Positions 1 to 6,155 of a stretch of 23,715 nt of DNA are shown here, piece by piece. Numbering within the stretch: the first letter of the stretch is position 1; each line of letters opens with the position of its first letter. Source of the stretch: Bacteroidales bacterium (GTDB lineage Bacteria; Bacteroidota; Bacteroidia; Bacteroidales; Paludibacteraceae); NCBI GenBank assembly GCA_900766775.1, contig CAAFXN010000067.1:1-23715 (forward strand). Reading direction: 5' to 3'. Both the position numbers and the translations under genes were made by a program. The notes below the pieces were generated by a model. The model did not search any database and was not told the DNA's origin. It saw only the letters and a program-made list of their open reading frames with translations.

Positions 1-245
1 AGCCCCGGGATGTCCCACTCCGCGAAAGGCCCCCCCCACGCCATGGCGAATAGCAAAGCCGTTGCCGTCATAGAGGCAATTCGCAAGAAACAGTCTGCGC
101 TGCGCAGACACATATACTCCCGCGCCGCGAGCATAGACACCACGAGAAAGAGAATGCCGAAGAAGAGCGGGTGCACCAAAATACCAGCGACGACAAGCGC
201 CACATAGACGGCTCCCGAGAGGGTGCGTTGGACGAAATTGTTCAT
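1..245 (-). CDS. cdsA: Phosphatidate cytidylyltransferase, N-terminal part (cut by window edge)
   Basis: The first 81 codons of a minus-strand gene run off the left edge without a stop. The protein begins MNNFVQRTLSGAVYVALVV, followed by two strongly hydrophobic stretches (about residues 12-26 and 27-41) and then AAREY. This matches the start of CdsA, a multi-pass inner membrane enzyme that makes CDP-diacylglycerol from phosphatidic acid and CTP, the precursor of all phospholipids. The family signature near the C-terminus lies outside the window, so the call rests on the N-terminal pattern alone. The ATG at 245 lies about 30 bp below a good Bacteroides-type promoter (-7 box at 275-282), which supports this start. 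The gene is divergent from an acidic protein gene and an acyltransferase gene. Confidence 0.72.
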   Translation of the reverse strand, partial: MNNFVQRTLSGAVYVALVVAGILVHPLFFGILFLVVSMLAAREYMCLRSADCFLRIASMTATALLFAMAWGGPFAEWDIPG

Positions 246-270
246 TTTTCTGCCTTTTTCTTTGAAATTA

Positions 271-306
271 TTTGCAAAGGTACGAAAAAAGTCGTATCTT
301 TGCAAA
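271..306. promoter_or_regulatory. Overlapping divergent promoter pair for cdsA and the 354-2727 genes
   Basis: On the plus strand, TTTG (271-274) and TATCTTTG (295-302) are 20 bp apart and point at the gene at 354. On the minus strand, TTTG (306-303) and TACCTTTG (282-275) are also 20 bp apart and point at cdsA. The -33 element of each promoter abuts the -7 element of the other. Together they form an inverted repeat with 15-nt arms (271-285 and 292-306, one mismatch) around a 6-nt centre. Two polymerases could not occupy the site together, so the two directions are probably mutually exclusive. The box sequences are seen directly; the exclusivity is inferred. Confidence 0.8.
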
Positions 307-353
307 TTATTTAACGATTATTTTGATTTTTCACCTCAAATAGCATTATTTAT

Positions 354-701
354 ATGGCAAACGGAATGGAAATGAATCTCTTGGAGCCCGAAGAGCGCAA
401 AGAGATAGCGTTTATCTGGAACCTGATTCCTGCAGAGGACAAGCAGGGAATCACGGAAGAAGATGTCCTGCTGGTGCTGGACGCGATGGACGATTTCTTG
501 GAGGAAGTGGGACTGCTGCGTGTGGACGAGGAGACCGGCGAAGTGGAGTACGAAGACGGCGAAGTGGACGAGACGGCGCAGATGGAGTATGTGGCGCAAG
601 CCGCCAAAGAGCAGCACAGCCCTCTGACGATGGTGCAGATACAACTCATCATGGATGGTGAGTTTCAGTACGGCCTGCAAGAAGGGTGGTACGAAGAGTA
701 A
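354..701 (+). CDS. Acidic protein of unknown function (115 aa)
   Basis: I do not recognise a named family. The protein is strongly acidic, rich in Glu and Asp throughout (for example EEDVLLVLDAMDDFLEE around residues 40-56 and a run of GEVEYEDGEVDE near 65-76). It has no signal peptide, membrane segment or cysteine, so it is probably a small cytoplasmic protein, largely helical at the start and end with a charged turn-rich middle. ATG 354 is chosen because it lies about 50 bp below a clear promoter; MEMN at residues 5-8 is an alternative start. It is the first gene of a group with an LpxL-type acyltransferase and a glycosyltransferase and is divergent from cdsA, so a link to envelope lipid synthesis is possible but only by position. 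Codon use looks like a real gene, and the antisense frames here are shadows. Confidence 0.75.
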   Translation: MANGMEMNLLEPEERKEIAFIWNLIPAEDKQGITEEDVLLVLDAMDDFLEEVGLLRVDEETGEVEYEDGEVDETAQMEYVAQAAKEQHSPLTMVQIQLIMDGEFQYGLQEGWYEE

Positions 702-723
702 TCCCTCAACTCTCCATCCAATC

Positions 724-1584
724 GTGGCAGGATTTGTAAAGATACTCAGTAAGATACCGTTGCGGGGGCTGTATGCCTTCGCTGAGTGGGTGCTATACCC
801 CGTGATGTACTATGTGGTGCGGTATCGGCGTGGCGTGGTGGCGAAGAACTTACGGCTGTCTTTCCCGGACAAGACGGAGGCAGAGCGGCAGCAGATAGCC
901 AAGCAGTTTTATCACTCGTTTGCAGATGTGATAGTGGAGATAGTGCATGGGTACTCGGCTTCGGCAGAGGAGATGAGACAGCGCGTGGTCTTCGAGAATG
1001 AAGAGCAGGTGAAACAACTGATAGCGGAGCACGGGGCTGTCATCGGGATGTTGGCGCATATGGGTAATTGGGAGTGGATGGCGGATTTTTACCAACATCT
1101 TGCGCCTTACGACATGTTGCAGGCGAATATCTATCGGCGGCTGAAGAACGAACGGATGGATAACCTGATGAACGCTGTTCGCAGCCAACGCGGGGGCGTG
1201 CTGATAGAGAAGCAGCAGGTGCTTCGGCGGATGTTGAGCCTGCGCAAAGAGGGGAAGAAAGTGCTGTATGGCTTTATATGCGACCAGAAACCGCGCCCGC
1301 AAGTAACTCGTTGTTGGACGATGTTCCTGCACCAAGATACAGGTTTCTTGGACGGTAGCGAGGTGCTGGCAAAGAAGTTCGGCTATCCCGTGATTTACCT
1401 GCACATCACGCGCCCAAGACGCGGCTATTATGTCGCACGCTTTGACTTGATAACCGACCGGCCCGCGGAAGAGCCGGAGAATGGTATCACCCTGCGCTAT
1501 GCCGAGATGTTGGAGCAGAATATCTTGGAACAACCTGAGTTATGGCTCTGGACACATAACCGATGGAAGTGGGGGAGGAATTAG
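724..1584 (+). CDS. LpxL/HtrB-type lysophospholipid (lipid A) acyltransferase
   Basis: This is a member of the LpxL/LpxM (HtrB) acyltransferase family, which adds secondary acyl chains to lipid A at the inner membrane. Visible marks are an N-terminal amphipathic/membrane stretch, the RYRRGVVAKNLRLSFP block near residue 36, the catalytic HMGNWE (H112 to E117, the HX4E motif), and a C-terminal WLWTHNRWKW typical of the family. The start is uncertain. GTG 724 gives 286 aa and an N-terminus like that of relatives (GFVKILSKIPLRGLYAF). An upstream ATG at 655 would overlap the previous gene by 47 nt and add 23 unlike residues. No Shine-Dalgarno sequence helps. The stop codon TAG (1582-1584) lies inside the first unit of a 7-bp tandem repeat. 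Acyl donor and acylation position cannot be read from the sequence. Confidence 0.88.
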   Translation: MAGFVKILSKIPLRGLYAFAEWVLYPVMYYVVRYRRGVVAKNLRLSFPDKTEAERQQIAKQFYHSFADVIVEIVHGYSASAEEMRQRVVFENEEQVKQLIAEHGAVIGMLAHMGNWEWMADFYQHLAPYDMLQANIYRRLKNERMDNLMNAVRSQRGGVLIEKQQVLRRMLSLRKEGKKVLYGFICDQKPRPQVTRCWTMFLHQDTGFLDGSEVLAKKFGYPVIYLHITRPRRGYYVARFDLITDRPAEEPENGITLRYAEMLEQNILEQPELWLWTHNRWKWGRN

Positions 1585-1626
1585 GAATTAAGAATTAAGA
1601 ATTAAGAATTAAGAATTAAGAATTAG
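1578..1626 (+). repeat. 7-bp tandem repeat GAATTAA, seven units
   Basis: There are seven units; the first and last read GAATTAG and the five between read GAATTAA. The first unit supplies the final Asn codon and the TAG stop of the acyltransferase gene. Because 7 is not a multiple of 3 and the unit contains TAA on both strands, the array closes all six reading frames. Related heptamers occur at 8429-8456 and 17203-17224. Confidence 0.93.
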
Positions 1627-1639
1627 GAGGGCGTATGCT

Positions 1640-1670
1640 CTGAGTATTCTGAGAACTCTGAGGATTCTGA
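1640..1670 (+). repeat. 9-bp tandem repeat CTGAGTATT, about 3.5 units
   Basis: The units CTGAGTATT, CTGAGAACT and CTGAGGATT are followed by CTGA. The same 9-bp family forms a longer array at 17130-17192, and a related one lies at 9887-9919. It sits between the 7-bp array and the 15/8-bp array in the acyltransferase-glycosyltransferase junction. Confidence 0.85.
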
Positions 1671-1675
1671 TAATG

Positions 1676-1725
1676 GTCAAATAGTAAATGGTCAAATAGT
1701 AAATTGTCAAATTGTCAAATAAGAG
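1676..1725 (+). repeat. 15-bp plus 8-bp composite tandem repeat before the GT2 gene
   Basis: The units GTCAAATAGTAAATG (1676-1690) and GTCAAATAGTAAATT (1691-1705) are followed by GTCAAATT (1706-1713) and a final GTCAAATAAGAG that runs directly into the GTG start codon at 1726. The same combination of 15-mer and 8-mer units occurs on the other strand at 6091-6155, again upstream of a gene in the same relative direction. Confidence 0.9.
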
Positions 1726-2727
1726 GTGCTTTGTTCTGTCGTTATATTGAATTGGAATGGGGAGGCGATGCTTCGTCGGTATCTGCCTTCTGTGGTGGCG
1801 TTCACGCCTAAGGAGGAGGCAGAGATAGTCGTGGCTGACAACGGTTCTGCGGATGGTTCTGTCGCTCTATTGCAGCGGGACTATCCTTCTGTAAGGCTTA
1901 TTCAATTGGATAAGAACTATGGTTTTGCGGAGGGCTACAACCGCGCTTTGCAGCAAATAGAGAGCCGCTACACCGTCCTGCTGAACTCAGATGTGGCAGT
2001 TACGGAGGGGTGGCTCACACCGCTCTTGACCTATATGGAGCAGTACCCCGATGTGGCGGCGGTGCAGCCGAAGATACTCTCTGACTTGCAAAAAGACCAC
2101 TTCGAGCACGCAGGCGCTGCAGGAGGCTATCTGGACATACTCGGCTATCCCTTTTGCCGCGGTCGTATCGTGGGTTATGCGGCGCAAGACGAAGGTCAGT
2201 ACGATAGCGAGGCGGATGTGCTATGGACTTCGGGCGCGTGTATGTGCGTGCGCACGAACCTATATAAGGAAGCAGGTGGTTTGGATGGTGATTTCTTTGC
2301 CCACATGGAGGAGATAGATTTCTGCTGGCGTTTGTGCAGCCGCGGTCATAGGTTAGTGTGCCTGCCTGCTTCGCGGGTGTATCACTTGGGCGGTGGGGCG
2401 CTCCACTACGAGTCGCCGCGCAAGACTTATCTCAATTTCCGCAACAACCTGCTGATGCTCTATAAGAACCTCCCCGCTTCACGCCTGTGGTGGGTGATGG
2501 CGGTGCGATGGGGGCTGGACTATGTGGCGGCGCTGCAACTGCTCTTGACCGGCAAACCGAAGAATGCGTGGGCGGCGCTTCAAGCTCGATGGGACTATCA
2601 TCGTATGAAGCCATCCATGCGACCGAAACGACAAGAAAACATACGGAAGATGGTTGTCCCCTTCCCCCCCACTATCATCCGAAGGAGCATTATCTTTGAC
2701 TATTATTTACGCCAAAAACGCCAATAA
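1726..2727 (+). CDS. GT2-family glycosyltransferase (rhamnosyltransferase-like)
   Basis: This is a 333-aa GT-A fold glycosyltransferase of family GT2, which transfers a sugar from a nucleotide donor to a growing surface glycan on the cytoplasmic face of the membrane. Visible motifs are SVVILNWNG at the N-terminus, DNGS (D38), NYGFAEGYN (64-72), the metal-binding NSD (87-89), and FFAHMEEIDFCWR (190-202) with the acidic residues of the acceptor/catalytic region. The C-terminus has an amphipathic, partly hydrophobic helix region. GTG 1726 is the only plausible start, because an in-frame TAA lies two codons upstream inside the repeat array. With the LpxL-like gene upstream, a role in lipopolysaccharide or another surface glycan is likely, but neither donor nor acceptor can be told from sequence. 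Confidence 0.9.
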   Translation: MLCSVVILNWNGEAMLRRYLPSVVAFTPKEEAEIVVADNGSADGSVALLQRDYPSVRLIQLDKNYGFAEGYNRALQQIESRYTVLLNSDVAVTEGWLTPLLTYMEQYPDVAAVQPKILSDLQKDHFEHAGAAGGYLDILGYPFCRGRIVGYAAQDEGQYDSEADVLWTSGACMCVRTNLYKEAGGLDGDFFAHMEEIDFCWRLCSRGHRLVCLPASRVYHLGGGALHYESPRKTYLNFRNNLLMLYKNLPASRLWWVMAVRWGLDYVAALQLLLTGKPKNAWAALQARWDYHRMKPSMRPKRQENIRKMVVPFPPTIIRRSIIFDYYLRQKRQ

Positions 2728-2760
2728 ACTGTTCTATTATTACGATTTTATTGCCTATAA

Positions 2761-2792
2761 TTTGGCTATGTCGCAAAAATAGACTACCTTTG
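2761..2792 (+). promoter_or_regulatory. Bacteroides-type promoter of the acyl-CoA ligase gene
   Basis: TTTG (2761-2764), 20 bp, then TACCTTTG (2785-2792). The expected transcript starts a few bases downstream and leaves a leader of about 40 nt before ATG 2841. No repeats are present in this junction. Confidence 0.82.
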
Positions 2793-2840
2793 CAGTGTTT
2801 TTCAAATAAACCAAAATACAAATTATCAAATTAAAGAAGT

Positions 2841-4481
2841 ATGAAACATCACTATTTGCATTACCTGCAAGAGGTAATGAAACATCAGTGGGGTGATACG
2901 GCGGTGTCGGACTATGGGGAGAAGCAGGCGTACACCTTTGGGCAGATGGCGGAGGAAGTGGAGCGATTGCATGTGCTGTTTGAGAAGATGGGTATTCAGG
3001 CGGGCGACAAGATTGCGATTGCGAGTAGGAACTGTGCGAACTGGGTGGTAGCCTATCTAGCTATTGCTACCTATAAGGCAGTGGTTGTCAGTATCTTGCA
3101 GGACTTTAAGGCTGAGGATATAGCGAACCTGTTGCGGCATTCGGATTCGAAAATGCTGTTTGTGGGTCCTTATGTATGGAAGGGCCTGCAGCAACAAGAC
3201 TTGTCGCAACTGACTGCGGTGCTTTCGATGGAGGATTTCTCGTTCCTGCAAGCAGAGGAAACGCTCACCATTCCTACCCACGAAGAGGTATCTGCCGCTT
3301 TTAAGGCGAAGTTCCCAAAGGGCATGCAACCGGCTGATTTCCACTATGATATTGACCCCGAAGCGCTGGCGCTTATCAATTACACCAGCGGCTCCACCGG
3401 CTCTCCCAAGGGCGTGATGATTAGCGGCAAGTCGCTTTCGAACAATGTGGAGAACGGTCTGCATATCCTGCCGGTAGAGCCCGGTCAGCGAGTGGTGTCG
3501 ATGTTGCCGCTGGCGCATATGTTCGGGCAGTTGTCGGACTTCCTTTATCCGCTTTGCGCGGGTGCGCATATCTACTATTTGACCAAGTCGCCGACGCCTA
3601 CGCTGGTGCTGAAAGCCATGTCGGATGTGCACCCTTACATGGTGGCGGCAGTGCCCTTAGTGATAGAGAAAATTCACAAGAAGAAATTAGACCCGCTGTT
3701 GTCGAAGCCTGTGATGAAGTTCTTCTGGTACACACCTATCGTGATGAATATCATCCGCAACCATGTGAAGAACGCGCTCAACAAAGCGTTTGGCGGACAG
3801 GTGCGCTACTTCCTTTGCGGTGGCGCAGCGATGAACCCGCTGGTGGAGAAATGTTTGCTGGATGTGCATTTCCCGTTGACTATCGGGTTTGGTATGACGG
3901 AGTGCGGACCGCTTATCTCCGGTACCCCGCCGAAGTACTTCAAGCGCCGCAGTTGCGGTTCTCCTGTGCCCAACATGGAGGCGAAGATAGACAACCCCGA
4001 CCCGCAGAGTGGCGAGGGCGAGATATTAGTGCGCGGCGAGAATGTGATGATGGGCTATTACAAGAACGAGGAAGCCACTCGCGCGGCGTTCACCGAAGAC
4101 GGATGGATGCGCACTGGCGACCTCGGGTATATCGACAAACACCAGAATATCTATATCCGCGGGCGTATCAAGTCGATGATTCTCGGGGCGTCGGGGCAGA
4201 ATATCTACCCCGAGGAGATAGAGGATAAACTGAACAACCAAGCCGGAGTAGGGGAGTCTATCGTGGTGGAGCGCGAGGGGAAACTGATTGGATTGGTCTT
4301 CCCCGATGAGGAGACCAGCAAGCGGATGTCGCTTGAGGAGTTGCAGGCGCTGATGAAGGAGAACCTGCAGAAACTGAACAAACTCATCCCGGGCTATTCG
4401 CAAGTGGCAGACATCGAAATCAAGAGCGAGCCCTTCGAGAAGACCCCGAAGAAGAGTATCAAACGGTTCTTGTACAAATAA
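2841..4481 (+). CDS. AMP-forming long-chain acyl-CoA ligase / acyl-adenylating enzyme
   Basis: This is a 546-aa member of the ANL superfamily, which activates a carboxylate as acyl-AMP and transfers it to CoA (or another thiol). The motifs in order are the nucleotide-binding YTSGSTGSPKG (181-191), GMTE (351-354), GWMRTGDLG (TGD at 425-427), YIRGRIKSMI and ASGQNIYPEEIE in the hinge and C-terminal domain. The length fits a long-chain acyl-CoA synthetase. At the C-terminus the usual TxxGKIxR is TPKKSIKR (535-542), with Lys at 537, 538 and 541 but Ser at the usual Lys position. I believe this variant occurs in other Bacteroidota ligases, so I do not read it as loss of activity. The gene has its own promoter and converges on the protease gene. 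Substrate chain length cannot be inferred. Confidence 0.92.
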   Translation: MKHHYLHYLQEVMKHQWGDTAVSDYGEKQAYTFGQMAEEVERLHVLFEKMGIQAGDKIAIASRNCANWVVAYLAIATYKAVVVSILQDFKAEDIANLLRHSDSKMLFVGPYVWKGLQQQDLSQLTAVLSMEDFSFLQAEETLTIPTHEEVSAAFKAKFPKGMQPADFHYDIDPEALALINYTSGSTGSPKGVMISGKSLSNNVENGLHILPVEPGQRVVSMLPLAHMFGQLSDFLYPLCAGAHIYYLTKSPTPTLVLKAMSDVHPYMVAAVPLVIEKIHKKKLDPLLSKPVMKFFWYTPIVMNIIRNHVKNALNKAFGGQVRYFLCGGAAMNPLVEKCLLDVHFPLTIGFGMTECGPLISGTPPKYFKRRSCGSPVPNMEAKIDNPDPQSGEGEILVRGENVMMGYYKNEEATRAAFTEDGWMRTGDLGYIDKHQNIYIRGRIKSMILGASGQNIYPEEIEDKLNNQAGVGESIVVEREGKLIGLVFPDEETSKRMSLEELQALMKENLQKLNKLIPGYSQVADIEIKSEPFEKTPKKSIKRFLYK

Positions 4482-4510
4482 GACCCACTTCAAAGAACTC
4501 TCCCCGTATG

Positions 4511-4545
4511 ACCCTCCCCCTCTCTCCCTTAAAGGGAGGGGGAGA
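4511..4545. repeat. GC-rich palindromic element, copy 1 (CTCCCTTAAAGGGAG core)
   Basis: The core CTCCCTT-A-AAGGGAG (4524-4538) is preceded by a C-rich flank (ACCCTCCCCC) and followed by a matching G-rich flank, so the dyad extends imperfectly outward. Similar copies lie at 17068-17096 and 22128-22147. It lies just before the terminator between the convergent ligase and protease genes and may help end transcription, but it has no T-run of its own. Confidence 0.8.
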
Positions 4546-4578
4546 GACCTGCGGGAGACCCGCGATAGACCCGCGAAA
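4546..4578. repeat. 11-bp tandem repeat, three units (GACCCGCGATA family)
   Basis: The units are GACCTGCGGGA, GACCCGCGATA and GACCCGCGAAA, head to tail. Other 11-bp arrays of different sequence lie at 18561-18626 and 21068-21106. Confidence 0.7.
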
Positions 4579-4619
4579 AAACAGCAACCGACCTTTGGTA
4601 GAGGTCGGTCGCTGCTTTT
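4576..4619. terminator. Bidirectional intrinsic terminator between convergent genes
   Basis: A 12-nt stem with one mismatch (AGCAACCGACCT with AGGTCGGTCGCT) and a 7-nt loop is flanked by AAAAAA on the left and TTTT on the right. It can therefore end transcription of the ligase gene (plus) and of the protease operon (minus). Confidence 0.87.
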
Positions 4620-4647
4620 GATAGGGGGAAAAGATATGAATGGAGCG

Positions 4648-6093
4648 CTATTCCAAGGTTACTCTTCTGCCGAGGGTGTCGTAGTATTGGGTGCCGCGGA
4701 GGATGTAGAGGGTGCCGTTGCGGTAGATTTTTTGGCAGGTTGAGGCGTTGGTGCTCCCGACAGGTCGGGACACATCCTTCGGGTCGGTGAGGTCGGCTTC
4801 TTTGCCTATGTAGGCAAGCCATGCGTTGGGGATGCCGTATCCGTAGTCGGCGTCGGGGGTGTGGTAGCGGTCGGCGGAGCAGATGATACGGCGGCGTATC
4901 TCTTGGGCGCTTAGGTCGGGTAGGGCAGACCATACACATGCCGCCATGCCTGCTATGAGCGGACAGGCGAAACTGGTGCCGTTGCCGTACTGTATGCTTC
5001 CGTCGCTCGGGTTCACGATACAACTGCCTTCGCCCACGGCGCACACATCGGGCTTCACGCGTCCGTCGCTGCTCGGACCTCTTGACGAGAAAGCGGCTAT
5101 CTTTCCCTCGCTATCCACTGCTCCTACGCAGAGGATACTGTCTGCGTCGGCGGGTGCGGTCAGGTAGTGCCATGCTTTGTTGCCTTCGTTGCCCGCCGCC
5201 ACGCATACGAGCATGCCTTTGCGGGCTGCAATCTGTGCGGCTTGTGAGCAACGCGTGGTCTGTCCGTTCATGTCCGCGTAGCCGAAGTCCCATTCCTCGT
5301 TGTCGAACTCGGAATAGCCGAGCGAGATGCTGGCGATGTTCACTCCGAGGCTGTCGGCTTTCTCCAAGGCGGCGACGAGGTTATCCATCTCCTTCGGGCT
5401 CTCTTTTTCGTCTTCCTCCGAGCGCATGAGGTAGTAGTCGGCGGCGGTGGCGGCACCCGCATAGTGCCCTGTTTTGGCACTTATCAAGCCCAAGCACATC
5501 GTACCGTGGTAGCCCGTTGCGCCATAGAACTCGTCCGCGTCGTCCGTGAAGTCGTAACTGCCCAGCCAATGGGCTGTGTCGAAACTGCTTGACAGACTAT
5601 TCCCGCTGTGCTCGCCCACGGGGTAGTTATGAAAGCCTCCGTCTATCACGGCTAATACTATTCCTTCCCCTTTGTGCCCTGCTGCGAGCAACGGCGGCAG
5701 GTTATAGAGCGCCAGTTGCTCGTCTGTGCCGCGCGCCATGTCTGCCGCAGACGAATGGATGAAGTCTTGTTTGCGGTACAGATAGCGCCGGCTGTCCGTC
5801 TCGTTGCGGGTCTGCTCTACGGCTTTCACGAATGAACAGGCGGCTATCTTGTTTGCAATACTATCTTCGCACTCTACTGTTGCGCCGTTCATCCAGCGGC
5901 TGACGTGCATGATTTTGCCTCCTAACTCTTGGACGCTGTCGGTGTAGGTGGTGGAGACGGCATAGTCGAGCGAGTCGGTGGGGATAGCCCACTTGGTGCG
6001 CTGCTCCAATGCCCTGTCGGAAAAAGCGATAGGCGCACAACCTTGTTTATCGGTGAAGGTTACGAAAAAAACACTAAGAATGGTAAGTAACAT
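4648..6093 (-). CDS. Secreted subtilisin-like serine protease (S8 family)
   Basis: This 481-aa protein has a complete subtilase site: Asp in VIDGG (D151), His in GYHGT (H196), the oxyanion Asn in AAGNEG (N302) and Ser in NGTSFACP (S374). A hydrophobic N-terminus (LLTILSVFFVTF) acts as signal or anchor, and residues 20-140 resemble a propeptide. The last 28 residues contain RNGTLYILRG and YYDTLGRRV, a tail related to that of the endonuclease at 16111-17118, suggesting a shared export or sorting element. It is the last gene of a minus-strand group (amidase, rlmD, barrel, protease). The 59 bp between the barrel's stop and this ATG are pure tandem repeat, and the start codon itself is part of a repeat unit. 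Substrate is unknown. Confidence 0.92.
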   Translation of the reverse strand: MLLTILSVFFVTFTDKQGCAPIAFSDRALEQRTKWAIPTDSLDYAVSTTYTDSVQELGGKIMHVSRWMNGATVECEDSIANKIAACSFVKAVEQTRNETDSRRYLYRKQDFIHSSAADMARGTDEQLALYNLPPLLAAGHKGEGIVLAVIDGGFHNYPVGEHSGNSLSSSFDTAHWLGSYDFTDDADEFYGATGYHGTMCLGLISAKTGHYAGAATAADYYLMRSEEDEKESPKEMDNLVAALEKADSLGVNIASISLGYSEFDNEEWDFGYADMNGQTTRCSQAAQIAARKGMLVCVAAGNEGNKAWHYLTAPADADSILCVGAVDSEGKIAAFSSRGPSSDGRVKPDVCAVGEGSCIVNPSDGSIQYGNGTSFACPLIAGMAACVWSALPDLSAQEIRRRIICSADRYHTPDADYGYGIPNAWLAYIGKEADLTDPKDVSRPVGSTNASTCQKIYRNGTLYILRGTQYYDTLGRRVTLE

Positions 6094-6155
6094 TTGCTAT
6101 TTGACTATTTACTATTTGACAATTTGACTATTTACTATTTGACCATTTGCTATTA
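6091..6155 (-). repeat. 15/8-bp composite tandem repeat filling the barrel-protease junction
   Basis: Read on the minus strand, the TAA stop of the barrel gene (6155-6153) is followed by TAGCAAATG, then GTCAAATAGTAAATA, GTCAAATT, GTCAAATAGTAAATA and GTCAAATAGCAAATG. The last ATG is the start codon of the protease gene. The units are the same as those at 1676-1725. There is no other sequence in this junction. Confidence 0.92.

Noticed and set aside
10..207. Plus-strand open frame of 65 codons at the left edge
   Set aside because: It is antisense to the cdsA start, which has a better protein pattern, a promoter and a membrane-protein composition.
655..723. Upstream ATG start for the LpxL-type acyltransferase
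   Set aside because: It overlaps the preceding gene by 47 nt and gives residues unlike the family; GTG 724 fits better, though not proven.
4434..4478. Inactive acyl-CoA ligase because the usual C-terminal Lys is Ser
   Set aside because: Lys residues lie directly beside the position (TPKKSIKR), all other motifs are intact, and I believe similar tails occur in other Bacteroidota ligases.
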